Assembly: GCF_017744395.1 (NCBI RefSeq)
Contig: NZ_JAGIBI010000001.1
Span: 992,001-1,056,000 of the forward strand
DNA from: Herbaspirillum sp.
Lineage (GTDB): Bacteria > Pseudomonadota > Gammaproteobacteria > Burkholderiales > Burkholderiaceae_D
DNA: 64,000 nt
Direction of reading: 5' to 3'
This document shows, piece by piece, positions 57,287 through 64,000 of the stretch (the stretch's first letter is position 1; each line of letters starts with the position of its first letter). The position numbers were made by a program, and so were the translations under genes. The notes under the pieces were generated by a model that was given only the letters and a program-made list of their open reading frames with translations, was not told where the DNA came from and ran no database searches.

Positions 57287-57314
57287 CTCCAAAAACAGCA
57301 AGCTCAATAAGAGA

Positions 57315-57497
57315 TTACTCGTCGTTCTTGGTCTTCAGCACTTTGCGACCACGGTAGAAACCGTTGGGGCTGATGTGGTGACGCAGGTGGGTTTCACCAG
57401 TCGTCGGCTCGACAGCCAGCGGGGGTGCAGTCAGAAAGTCGTGTGCACGATGCATACCGCGCTTCGACGGGGTCTTTTTGTTCTGTTGAACGGCCAT
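57315..57497 (-). CDS. rpmF: 50S ribosomal protein L32
   Basis: A 60-residue ribosomal protein starting [20 protein letters not shown], with the C-terminal [20 protein letters not shown]. It lacks the four-Cys zinc site found in some L32 variants. It lies between yceD and plsX. Confidence 0.98.
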   Translation of the reverse strand: MAVQQNKKTPSKRGMHRAHDFLTAPPLAVEPTTGETHLRHHISPNGFYRGRKVLKTKNDE

Positions 57498-57599
57498 GAT
57501 TACTCCTAAACCTTAAGATTGAAAATTTTAACACACCGGGTTCAGGTTTCCATCAACCCGGATGCTGCTGCCCGGCACCTGCCAGACATCCCCAAACAA

Positions 57600-58112
57600 T
57601 TACTGCTTCAACTTCTTCAGCACCGCAAACGGGGAGGCCCGCTCAGTACCTTTGGCTTCAGCCGCCACGCCATTCCCGGGACAGGTTTCGTGCTTGGGCG
57701 CCACCGGCAGGGCCAGCAACGCTTCGTCCTCGATCAGGTTGGTCACGTCGAAAGCTGCCGAACCGACGATGACATCGATCTCGTCATCATCGAGCAGTTC
57801 CTCGATCGCATCGGCCTGCGCCTCATCTTTTGCCAGTACCAGCAGCGACTTCGAATCAATCTCGAAATGCAATGCCGTCAGGCAACGCTGACAGATCAGA
57901 TTAACCGCACCCGACACTGCCAGACTAAGTTGAGCATGCCCCAGCTTGTCGATATCGCCGGCCAGAGCCCACTTTATCGTGCCGGAACGGTCAACCGTCT
58001 CTTGCGCCAGACGACCTAATTCAGCAACCGGAATCTCGCCCTGGGCCTGCTGTTTAAGCCGGCAAAACTCGAACGCGTCGATCACAAGTGCATTCATATC
58101 CAAAGCTGCCAT
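57600..58112 (-). CDS. yceD: YceD (DUF177)-family protein
   Basis: A 170-residue protein of the YceD family, linked to 23S rRNA accumulation and always encoded next to rpmF. The family's paired Cys are seen as VNLICQRCLTALHFEID, with the acidic ELLDDDEIDVIVG and FDVTNLIEDEALLALP further on. rpmF follows after 102 bases. It is divergent from maf. Confidence 0.93.
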   Translation of the reverse strand: MAALDMNALVIDAFEFCRLKQQAQGEIPVAELGRLAQETVDRSGTIKWALAGDIDKLGHAQLSLAVSGAVNLICQRCLTALHFEIDSKSLLVLAKDEAQADAIEELLDDDEIDVIVGSAAFDVTNLIEDEALLALPVAPKHETCPGNGVAAEAKGTERASPFAVLKKLKQ

Positions 58113-58280
58113 CCGGAAAACCTGCGATAATAACAGAAAATTTCCTTACCAGTCAAAGCGTTAGCGCGCTTTCTGCGAATTTGTCGCCAAGCTGTCGCCG
58201 CGCAACGTCTTTTCCGCCGGATTTGGGCCGCAATCTTGCCGTTTCGGCCACACCGATACCCGCACAAACACATCGCCGCC

Positions 58281-58922
58281 ATGCCGCAAGACAACACGAC
58301 CACCCTGCCCACTCGCCTGATCCTCGGCTCCAGCTCAGCCTACCGCAAGGAATTGCTCGGCCGCCTCGGCCTGCCTTTCGAGACCATGGTGCCGGATATC
58401 GACGAAACCCCGCATCCCGGGGAAACGCCCGACGCCACCGCCCTGCGCCTGGCGCGCAAAAAGGCCGCGGCGGTCGCCGCCAGGGCCGGCGCGGCGCTGG
58501 TGATCGGCTCGGACCAGGTCGCCACGCTGGACGGTGAACAGATCGGCAAGCCCGGCAACCACGCCAATGCATTGAAACAATTGCAGAAAATGCGCGGCCG
58601 CCAGGTGATCTTCCATACCGCGCTGTGCCTGTGGGACGGCCGCAGGCCCGACGCCGCCTCCGCGGCCCAAGTCCGCAACGTGCAGACCCTGGTAACCTTC
58701 CGCGACCTGCCGGACGCCGAACTCGACGCCTACCTGCGCATCGAGCAGCCCTACGACTGCGCCGGCAGCGCCAAAAACGAGGGCCTGGGCATTGCCATCC
58801 TGCAAAGCATACAAAGCGACGACCCGACCGCCCTCACCGGGCTGCCGCTGATCGTGCTGTGCGATATGCTGCGCCAGGCCGGCGTCGGCTTTTTCGGCCG
58901 GCCCGCGGCGCAGCCGCGCTGA
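58281..58922 (+). CDS. Maf-family nucleotide pyrophosphatase (YceF type)
   Basis: A 213-residue Maf/Ham1-fold enzyme that hydrolyses modified or canonical nucleoside triphosphates. The conserved LILGSSSAYRKELLGRLGL, DIDETPHPGETP, VIGSDQVATLDGEQIGKPG and YDCAGSAKNEGLGI stretches match the YceF subgroup (m7GTP pyrophosphatase). The start MPQDNTTTLPTR is chosen by homology; the longer frame lacks support. It is divergent from yceD, as in many gamma- and betaproteobacteria. Confidence 0.92.
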   Translation: MPQDNTTTLPTRLILGSSSAYRKELLGRLGLPFETMVPDIDETPHPGETPDATALRLARKKAAAVAARAGAALVIGSDQVATLDGEQIGKPGNHANALKQLQKMRGRQVIFHTALCLWDGRRPDAASAAQVRNVQTLVTFRDLPDAELDAYLRIEQPYDCAGSAKNEGLGIAILQSIQSDDPTALTGLPLIVLCDMLRQAGVGFFGRPAAQPR

Positions 58923-58934
58923 AAAACTGCCGTC

Positions 58935-59135
58935 TCAGTAGTTGCGGCGCGGATATCCCTGCGCCAGGATGCGCTGCCACACCACTTCACGCTCCGCCGG
59001 GTTCATGAAAACCCACTGCGCCACCTCATCGACCGTGCGGCCGCAACCGCGGCATACGTCGTCGAACGTGGTGGAGCAGACGGCCACGCAAGGCGTATCG
59101 GGCCGTTCGGGGAGGGGCGAAGGTGTCTGGGACAT
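58935..59135 (-). CDS. DUF1289-family small protein
   Basis: A 66-residue protein, MSQTPSPLPERPDTPCVAVC..., with the family's Cys pattern CVAVC and CRGCGRTVDEVAQW, then MNPAEREVVWQRI. The Cys residues suggest metal or iron-sulfur binding, but the function is unknown. The start is set by homology, with a longer in-frame extension rejected. It is convergent with maf, with only 12 bases between the stops. Confidence 0.85.
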   Translation of the reverse strand: MSQTPSPLPERPDTPCVAVCSTTFDDVCRGCGRTVDEVAQWVFMNPAEREVVWQRILAQGYPRRNY

Positions 59136-59250
59136 TGGCTGCGAGTCTGAAACGGAAAACAAAGGGCGCCGCCTGCCGGCGAGCAACCGCCATCTTACCA
59201 AGAAGCTCCTCCACCCCGCTGGCATCGCGCGATCGCTCACCGGTGCGCAA

Positions 59251-59324
59251 GGCAAAAAAAAAGCCCGCGAACCTGTCGGCTGCGGGCTGAATCCAATTTC
59301 TTAAGGAGGAGATTGGAGGAGACA
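59251..59324 (-). ncRNA. Putative CUCCUCC-motif small RNA
   Basis: A predicted transcript of about 74 bases. A TATAGT -10-like hexamer at 59331-59336 precedes it; the -35 is weak. The first part carries two anti-Shine-Dalgarno motifs (TCTCCTCC and TCTCCTCCTT, within 59303-59322) in an unstructured stretch. The end is an intrinsic terminator, AGCCCGC / GCGGGCT with nine T residues (59254-59288). No protein gene ends here on this strand that would need the terminator except a 40-residue lipoprotein 146 bases upstream. Existence as a free RNA is inferred. Confidence 0.5.
59254..59288 (-). terminator. Strong intrinsic terminator of the putative small RNA
   Basis: A 7-bp GC-rich stem AGCCCGC / GCGGGCT, 13-base loop, and a run of nine T on the minus strand. 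Confidence 0.85.
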
Positions 59325-59433
59325 GGTGCAACTATAGCGATCCGGCGCAACGGAGTCTGCTTTATTGTGGCAATAGCAGATATTCACCTTTCCAATAACT
59401 CGTGCCGGGCAAGCATTTCCAGCCACCCCCTCC

Positions 59434-59556
59434 CTAACGCAGCGCGAACGCGACCTGTCCCGATGTCATCGGCCTGGGAGGATTGCCGCCCTTGCGTTCG
59501 CAGGCGGACAGCAACAGCATCATGGCGATAGCGACAGCCAAAGCACTCGTCCTCAT
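59434..59556 (-). CDS. Forty-residue predicted lipoprotein
   Basis: A short gene with a strong AAAGGAG ribosome-binding site seven bases before its ATG. It encodes a hydrophobic signal MRTSALAVAIAMMLLLSAC, with lipobox LLSAC (Cys19), and only 21 further residues (ERKGGNPPRPMTSG...). It resembles other tiny envelope lipoproteins whose role is unknown. It lies downstream of the HPP/CBS gene on the same strand with a 111-base gap. Confidence 0.6.
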   Translation of the reverse strand: MRTSALAVAIAMMLLLSACERKGGNPPRPMTSGQVAFALR

Positions 59557-59667
59557 CTCAGCTCCTTTACCCCCGTTCCGCTCCCGTTCCCCTCTGAAAA
59601 TATCGCGCCGGCAACAGCACGCCGCAGAAAATACCTGCGGGCAGAATCGCCCTCCCCGACCGCCCTG

Positions 59668-60870
59668 TCAAGCTGCGCCGCGCAAGCCGCCGGCGGGCGC
59701 GCCACGCGCGGCCGCCAGGTTCTTCTCATACAGCGCGGCGATCATGTCCGACTGGGTCAGCATGCCGGCCAGCTTGCCCTCGGCATCGAGCACGGGGATC
59801 TGGTGCAGCCCCTCCGCCATGCGCGGCACCAGCTCCAGCAGCGGCGTGTCGACGCCGGCGGAAATGACGGGCGCGCTCATGATCTGGCCGACCACCTCGG
59901 GCTTGTCCGAATGCATGAACGGCACCCGGTGCAGCAGCTTGCGCAATTGCCCGGCCAGGCCGGTATGCACTTCCGCGCCGGCATGCTCGAGAAAATCGCT
60001 GCGGCTGACGATGCCGATCACATGGCGCGCCCGGCTCACCACCGGCAAGGCGCGCAGGCGATGCCGCTGCAACAGCCCCCAGGCCTCGTCCAGGCTGGTG
60101 GCGAATTCCACCGCCACCACATCGCGCGACATCACCGTCTCGCAGCGCGTTTCGCCGAAACGGCGGTGGTAGGCGCGCATTTCGGTCTGGAGAAAAATTT
60201 CTTCCAGGTCGTCGCGGCCGATGTCGATCACCTGGTTATAGCTTTTCAACACCTCGTCCAGGTCTTCATGCGAAAAACCCAGCCGCGTGATCGGCAATTC
60301 GTCCCTGGTCTGGTGCGGATGCGGCGCAGCGCTCTGCTGGGCATGCGGATAGCGACGCCCGCTGGCGTTATTGAAAAACAAGGCCGCCAGCAACAGCAAC
60401 ACCGAGTTGAGGCCGACCGGCGACAGCACGAACCGATAGCCCATCTCATGCACGACCGGCCCGCCCAGCACCGCGGTCAAGGCCACCGCGCCGCTGGGCG
60501 GATGCAGGCAGCGCAGGAAAAACATCGCGCCGATCGCCAGCGAAATGGCCAGCGCCGCCGCCAATGCCGGCTCCTCGACCAGCCTGGCGCAGGTAATGCC
60601 GATCAGCGCGGCGCTGAGGTTGCCGCCGATGATGGACCACGGCTGCGCCAGCGGGCTGGACGGCACCGCGAACAGCAGCACCGCCGAAGCTCCCATGGGA
60701 GCGATCAGCCAAATCGTCTTGGCTTCATGCGGCAGGATGGCATAGCTGACCAGCCCTACCAGCAGGATGCCGAACAGGCTTCCGGCGCAGGAGCGCATGC
60801 GCTCGAAGCGGTCGACGTTGTTTTTTGGAGGGATGAAACTTTTAAACCACTGCGAGATAGAATCGGGCAT
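59668..60870 (-). CDS. HPP-family membrane protein with tandem CBS domains
   Basis: A 400-residue protein. Residues 1-180 hold an HPP domain of four to five membrane helices with LIAPMGASAVLLFAVPSSPLAQPW and CLHPPSGAVALTAVLGG. Residues 250-385 hold two CBS domains (MSRDVVAVEFATSLDEAW..., APVISAGVDTPLLELVPRM...), which typically bind adenine nucleotides. HPP proteins have been linked to nitrite transport in some organisms; that role here is unproven. The start MPDSISQWF is set by family fit. It is divergent from a MarR-type gene that may regulate it. Confidence 0.88.
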   Translation of the reverse strand: MPDSISQWFKSFIPPKNNVDRFERMRSCAGSLFGILLVGLVSYAILPHEAKTIWLIAPMGASAVLLFAVPSSPLAQPWSIIGGNLSAALIGITCARLVEEPALAAALAISLAIGAMFFLRCLHPPSGAVALTAVLGGPVVHEMGYRFVLSPVGLNSVLLLLAALFFNNASGRRYPHAQQSAAPHPHQTRDELPITRLGFSHEDLDEVLKSYNQVIDIGRDDLEEIFLQTEMRAYHRRFGETRCETVMSRDVVAVEFATSLDEAWGLLQRHRLRALPVVSRARHVIGIVSRSDFLEHAGAEVHTGLAGQLRKLLHRVPFMHSDKPEVVGQIMSAPVISAGVDTPLLELVPRMAEGLHQIPVLDAEGKLAGMLTQSDMIAALYEKNLAAARGAPAGGLRGAA

Positions 60871-60941
60871 ATCTGTTTTTGACGTCTTTTTATTACATTG
60901 GGCCGCCACGCCGGCAAAGCGTGCGGCCAAACCGTAATTAC

Positions 60942-60954
60942 ATCATAAGATGAT
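60942..60954. promoter_or_regulatory. Possible MarR operator
   Basis: The palindrome ATCAT-AAG-ATGAT lies in the 147-base spacer between the divergent HPP and MarR genes, in an AT-rich patch. The size and position suit a MarR-family site. It is inferred only. Confidence 0.35.
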
Positions 60955-61017
60955 ATTCATGTCCGATTCCACCCACTGCGCAGCAGACTGCATGCCCAGC
61001 CGTCATGGGCGCGGCCG

Positions 61018-61443
61018 ATGAAAAACGCATCCCGCCTGCAAAAGGAAGACTTCGAAGCGCTCTCCGACTTCCGCTACCAGTTGCGCCGCTTCCTGCGCTT
61101 TTCCGAAGACGCCGCCCAAAGCGAAGGCCTGACGCCGCTGCAATACCTGCTGCTGCTGCACATCAAGGGCTTTCCCGGCCGCGAATGGGCCAGCATCAGC
61201 GAACTGGCGGAGCGGCTGCAGGCCCAGCACCACGGGGTTGTCGCGCTGGTGACCCGCTGCGTGAAAGCCGGCCTGGTCACGCGCACGCCCGACGACCGCG
61301 ACAAGCGCCTGGTGCAGGTGCGCCTGACCGACCTGGGCGAGCAATACCTGCACCGGCTGGCACAGCTGCACCGCAATGAACTGCAATCCCTGTCGGGCGT
61401 ATTCCAGGTGTCGCACATCTCGGCCTTCAACGACCGCGACTGA
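61018..61443 (+). CDS. MarR-family transcriptional regulator
   Basis: A 141-residue winged-helix regulator. The recognition region ISELAERLQAQHHGVVALVTRCVKAGLV (in part) and the wing RTPDDRDKRLVQVRLTDLGE are clear. Flanking helices would form the dimer interface. It is divergent from the HPP/CBS gene, the usual arrangement for a local repressor. The ligand is unknown; no conserved Cys for redox sensing is obvious. Confidence 0.92.
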   Translation: MKNASRLQKEDFEALSDFRYQLRRFLRFSEDAAQSEGLTPLQYLLLLHIKGFPGREWASISELAERLQAQHHGVVALVTRCVKAGLVTRTPDDRDKRLVQVRLTDLGEQYLHRLAQLHRNELQSLSGVFQVSHISAFNDRD

Positions 61444-61532
61444 AACCGGCGGCAACCTGCGGTTTTCCGCAACTGCCACCGGCAAGCCGTACTGGTATGC
61501 TTGGCGTCCGGGCCAGCCATCGAATCCAGCCA

Positions 61533-62564
61533 ATGAAAAGAAAACCGAATACCGAGACCGCAGCCGCCGCTCCGGCGCGCGCCGTCACCAAGGAAGACGT
61601 CGCCCGCGCCGCCGGCGTGTCGCACATCACGGTGTCGCGCGTGATCAATACGCCGGAAAAGGTATCCCCGGAAACCCGCGCCAGGGTGGAATCCTTCATC
61701 GCCAGCATGGGCTACATCCCCAACATGCTGGCCGGCGGCCTGGCCTCGCGCCGCACCCGCATCGTCGCCGCCATCGTCCCCACCATCAGCCATTCGATCT
61801 TCGCCGAAACCGTGCGCGGGCTGTCGGAGAAGCTCAGCGAACAGGGCTACCAGTTGCTGCTGGGCCAAACCAATTATTCCGAAATGGAGGAAACGGCGCT
61901 GGTGGAAGCCTTCATCGGCCGCCGCGTCGACGGCCTGGTGCTGACCGGCGTGCAGCATACGGCGCGCACGCGCCAGCGCCTGAAGGCGGCCGGCATTCCG
62001 GTCGTGGAAACCTGGGACCTGACCGACACCCCCATCGACATGCTGGTCGGCTTCGACAACCACGCCGCCGGGCGCGCCATGGGCGACTACCTCATCGGCA
62101 AGGGATACCGCCGCCTGGCCTTCATCGGCGGCGAAGATCCGCGCGGCATCGCGCGCTTCACCGGGATGCGCGACGCCGTGCTGGCGCATGGCGCGCGGGA
62201 GCCGGTACACATCAAGATCCCGCTGGGCTCCTTCCTCCGCTCGGGGCGCGACGCGATCGGCTCGCTGCTGCGGGACCACCCCGAGGTCGACGCCGTCTTC
62301 TTCAGCAACGACGTCATTGCCGCCGGCGCCGCGCTGGAATGCATCCGGCGCGAGATCCGGGTGCCCGAGCAGATCGCGCTGGCCGGCTTCGCCAACCTCG
62401 AGCTGGCCCCCGAAGTCACGCCGGCGCTGACCACGGTGCAGATCAGCGGCCACCAGATCGGGCTGAACACGGCGGAAATGCTGCTGGCGCGCTTCAACGG
62501 CCAGCATGTGGCGCAACCGGTATGCGACCTGGGCTACTCGATCATCGAACGCGAAAGCACCTGA
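61533..62564 (+). CDS. LacI-family transcriptional regulator
   Basis: A 343-residue repressor-type protein with an N-terminal helix-turn-helix (VTKEDVARAAGVSHITVSRV) and hinge (NMLAGGLASRRTRIVAAIVP), followed by a periplasmic-binding-protein-like sensor domain. The pattern HSIFAETVRGLSEKLSEQGY and the C-terminal half resemble GntR-type gluconate repressors. The start MKRKPNTETA is preferred to an upstream frame. No sugar-metabolism gene adjoins it in the window, so the effector is unknown. Confidence 0.93.
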   Translation: MKRKPNTETAAAAPARAVTKEDVARAAGVSHITVSRVINTPEKVSPETRARVESFIASMGYIPNMLAGGLASRRTRIVAAIVPTISHSIFAETVRGLSEKLSEQGYQLLLGQTNYSEMEETALVEAFIGRRVDGLVLTGVQHTARTRQRLKAAGIPVVETWDLTDTPIDMLVGFDNHAAGRAMGDYLIGKGYRRLAFIGGEDPRGIARFTGMRDAVLAHGAREPVHIKIPLGSFLRSGRDAIGSLLRDHPEVDAVFFSNDVIAAGAALECIRREIRVPEQIALAGFANLELAPEVTPALTTVQISGHQIGLNTAEMLLARFNGQHVAQPVCDLGYSIIEREST

Positions 62565-62581
62565 GTCCGCCGCACTCCCCA

Positions 62582-62622
62582 AACGAAAACGGCCGGTGTC
62601 TTCAACACCGGCCGTTTTCGTT
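62582..62622. terminator. Bidirectional intrinsic terminator
   Basis: An 18-bp perfect stem with a 5-base loop, containing ACGGCCGGTGT / ACACCGGCCGT and flanking TTTTCGTT. It separates the convergent lacI-type and diguanylate-cyclase genes. Confidence 0.92.
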
Positions 62623-62653
62623 CATGCCGCTAGCCCGCATCCGCATCCCGGAT

Positions 62654-64000
62654 TCACCGTTCCGCGCTCACCTCGACCCGGTTGCGGCCATGCTCCTTGG
62701 CCGCATACAGCGCGGTATCGGCCAGCTTGATCAGTTGCTCCAGGTTATGCCCGTCGCGCAATACTGCCACGCCAAAACTGGCGCTGACCCTGATGCGCCG
62801 GCCGTCATCGGCGTCGAACTCCTTCTGCTCCAATGCCATGCGCAGCTTCTGCGCCACCGCTTCGGCCTTGCCGAGGTCGGACTCTTGCAGCAGCACGATG
62901 AACTCTTCGCCGCCATAGCGCCCCAGCACATCCTCCTTGCGCAGCAATTGCGATGCGGTCTGGGCTACGCCGCGCAGGATGGCGTCGCCGGACAAATGGC
63001 CGTAGCTGTCGTTGATGCGCTTGAAATGATCGATGTCGAACAGCACCACCGACAGGTCGCGCCGATAGCGCTGGGCCGCGCTCACCTGCTGCTCGGCATG
63101 GGCGAAAAAGGCGCGCCGGTTCAAGATGCCGGTCAGGAAGTCGGTATTGGAAGATGTCTGCAATTGGCCGATCAGGGCCTCGCGTTCGCGCGCCAGGCTG
63201 TTGCGCTCGAGAATCCGCGCCTTGAGCACGCACAAGGCCCGCATCATGCCGCCGACCTCGTCGTCGTACCTGGCAGCGGGAATCTCCCTGTCGAGCTTGC
63301 CGTCTGCCAGCCCCACCACCAGGTCGGTGGCATTGACCAGCGGACGCACCACACGTTTGCGGATCATGTACATCAGCAATTGGAAGAACAGGCAGGCGAC
63401 GATGGTCAGGCCGATGACCAGGACCAGGACATTGCGCGCCTGCTGGTTGCGGCGCTCGACGCGCTCCATCAGGTCGTCGAGGATAATGTCGCGCAAATCG
63501 AGGATAACCTTCATCCGCGGCACGTAGCGCGCCCGCAGCTCGGCCGGCGTCATGCCGTAATCGCCGGACTTCAGGCCGGTCTGCAGCAGATAGTCGATGA
63601 ACTCGAAACCGTCTTCGAAATATTGCTTGTCCAGTTCGGCCAGACCCTGCGCGAACTCCGGCTGCGACACATAAGAAGCAAGCTGACCCTTCAACAGCGA
63701 ACGCAACAGTTCAATACGGCCGTAGAGTTTGCCGATTTCGATGACTTCATTCTGGTCGAGCCTGCGGTGCATGATCAATGGCGCCGTGAAACGCGAGCCG
63801 ACCTGCCCGGCATATTCGCGCAAGCTGGCCGCGGCCCGCGCTCCGGACAGGCCCTCGCGCAAATCCGGATCGGCCAGGTCAATGGAAGCCATCAGCTCGC
63901 CCGTCACCCGCACCAGCATCGGAATCACATCGATCATGCCGTCGACTGCGGAAACGATATAGAGATGGTTGCGCTGGTCCTGAGCCTGCCAGCCGATGCG
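62654..64000 (-). CDS. Membrane-bound diguanylate cyclase (GGDEF), 5' end outside the window
   Basis: A partial gene: the frame is open to base 64000, and the start lies beyond it. At least 448 codons are visible. A periplasmic helical sensor region precedes a membrane helix (NVLVLVIGLTIVACLFFQLL), a HAMP-like linker, and the GGDEF domain with RYGGEEF active site, DIDHFKRINDSYGHLSGD substrate region and ASFGVAVL. The intact active site indicates c-di-GMP synthesis. The inhibitory RxxD site was not evident. Confidence 0.93.
   Translation of the reverse strand, partial: RIGWQAQDQRNHLYIVSAVDGMIDVIPMLVRVTGELMASIDLADPDLREGLSGARAAASLREYAGQVGSRFTAPLIMHRRLDQNEVIEIGKLYGRIELLRSLLKGQLASYVSQPEFAQGLAELDKQYFEDGFEFIDYLLQTGLKSGDYGMTPAELRARYVPRMKVILDLRDIILDDLMERVERRNQQARNVLVLVIGLTIVACLFFQLLMYMIRKRVVRPLVNATDLVVGLADGKLDREIPAARYDDEVGGMMRALCVLKARILERNSLAREREALIGQLQTSSNTDFLTGILNRRAFFAHAEQQVSAAQRYRRDLSVVLFDIDHFKRINDSYGHLSGDAILRGVAQTASQLLRKEDVLGRYGGEEFIVLLQESDLGKAEAVAQKLRMALEQKEFDADDGRRIRVSASFGVAVLRDGHNLEQLIKLADTALYAAKEHGRNRVEVSAER

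Noticed and set aside
59313-59531. A plus-strand 72-codon frame beginning at TTG after AAGGAGGA.
   Set aside because: The Shine-Dalgarno match is striking, but the spacing is short, the product has no recognisable feature, and it runs antisense to a better-supported small lipoprotein. The same bases make sense as anti-Shine-Dalgarno motifs of a minus-strand RNA.

Overview
The window looks like a chromosome segment from a high-GC betaproteobacterium of the order Burkholderiales, most likely the Oxalobacteraceae/Herbaspirillum side. The basis is the gene order (thrS-infC-rpmI-rplT-pheS-pheT-ihfA-merR; rpmF-plsX-fabHDG-acpP-fabF next to rpoE-rseA-mucB-mucD-lepA-lepB-rnc-era-recO-pdxJ-acpS), an EpsL/EpsD exopolysaccharide set of the exosortase-B type, and protein sequences typical of that group. 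The genus cannot be fixed by eye. I see no insertion sequence, prophage, CRISPR array or plasmid gene; this is a core-genome region.

Layout: (1) 1-4.7 kb: end of an exopolysaccharide (epsL, sugar-phosphate transferase, epsD) cluster with a divergent PAP2 phosphatase-like gene. (2) 4.7-13.6 kb: the thrS-to-merR translation operon on the minus strand. (3) 13.7-21.8 kb: a cheY-like regulator, tRNA-Val, relA-ridA, a hydrolase, tRNA-Leu, a nitronate monooxygenase-like enzyme and small exported proteins. (4) 22-29 kb: a type II lumazine synthase under an FMN riboswitch, a YbaL-like antiporter, htpX, and the carbon-starvation transporter cstA with its small partner ybdD. (5) 29-35 kb: a Cache-type two-component system divergent from cstA, late cobalamin genes cobC-cobS-cobT, and cheV. 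(6) 35-38 kb: tRNA-Gly/Cys cluster with pgsA and uvrC. (7) 38-51 kb: nagZ back through acpS, pdxJ, recO, era, rnc, lepB, lepA to the sigma-E envelope-stress module. (8) 51-59 kb: fatty-acid synthesis genes, rpmF, yceD and maf. (9) 59-64 kb: a putative small RNA, an unannotated 40-residue lipoprotein, an HPP/CBS membrane protein, MarR and LacI regulators and a diguanylate cyclase cut by the window edge.

The most interesting signals are in non-coding DNA. Upstream of thrS lies an extended -10 promoter, then a 13-codon leader peptide with four Thr codons (three consecutive), then an intrinsic terminator: the layout of a ribosome-mediated attenuator for threonyl-tRNA synthetase. In the same operon a Phe-rich 36-codon frame with a terminator-like hairpin sits just before pheS, where enterobacteria have pheM. 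The infC gene appears to start at AUA. A short minus-strand transcript near 59.3 kb would carry two anti-Shine-Dalgarno CUCCUCC motifs ahead of a strong terminator. The cheV upstream region has mutually exclusive inverted repeats. None of these was tested by alignment or folding software; all were read directly from the bases.
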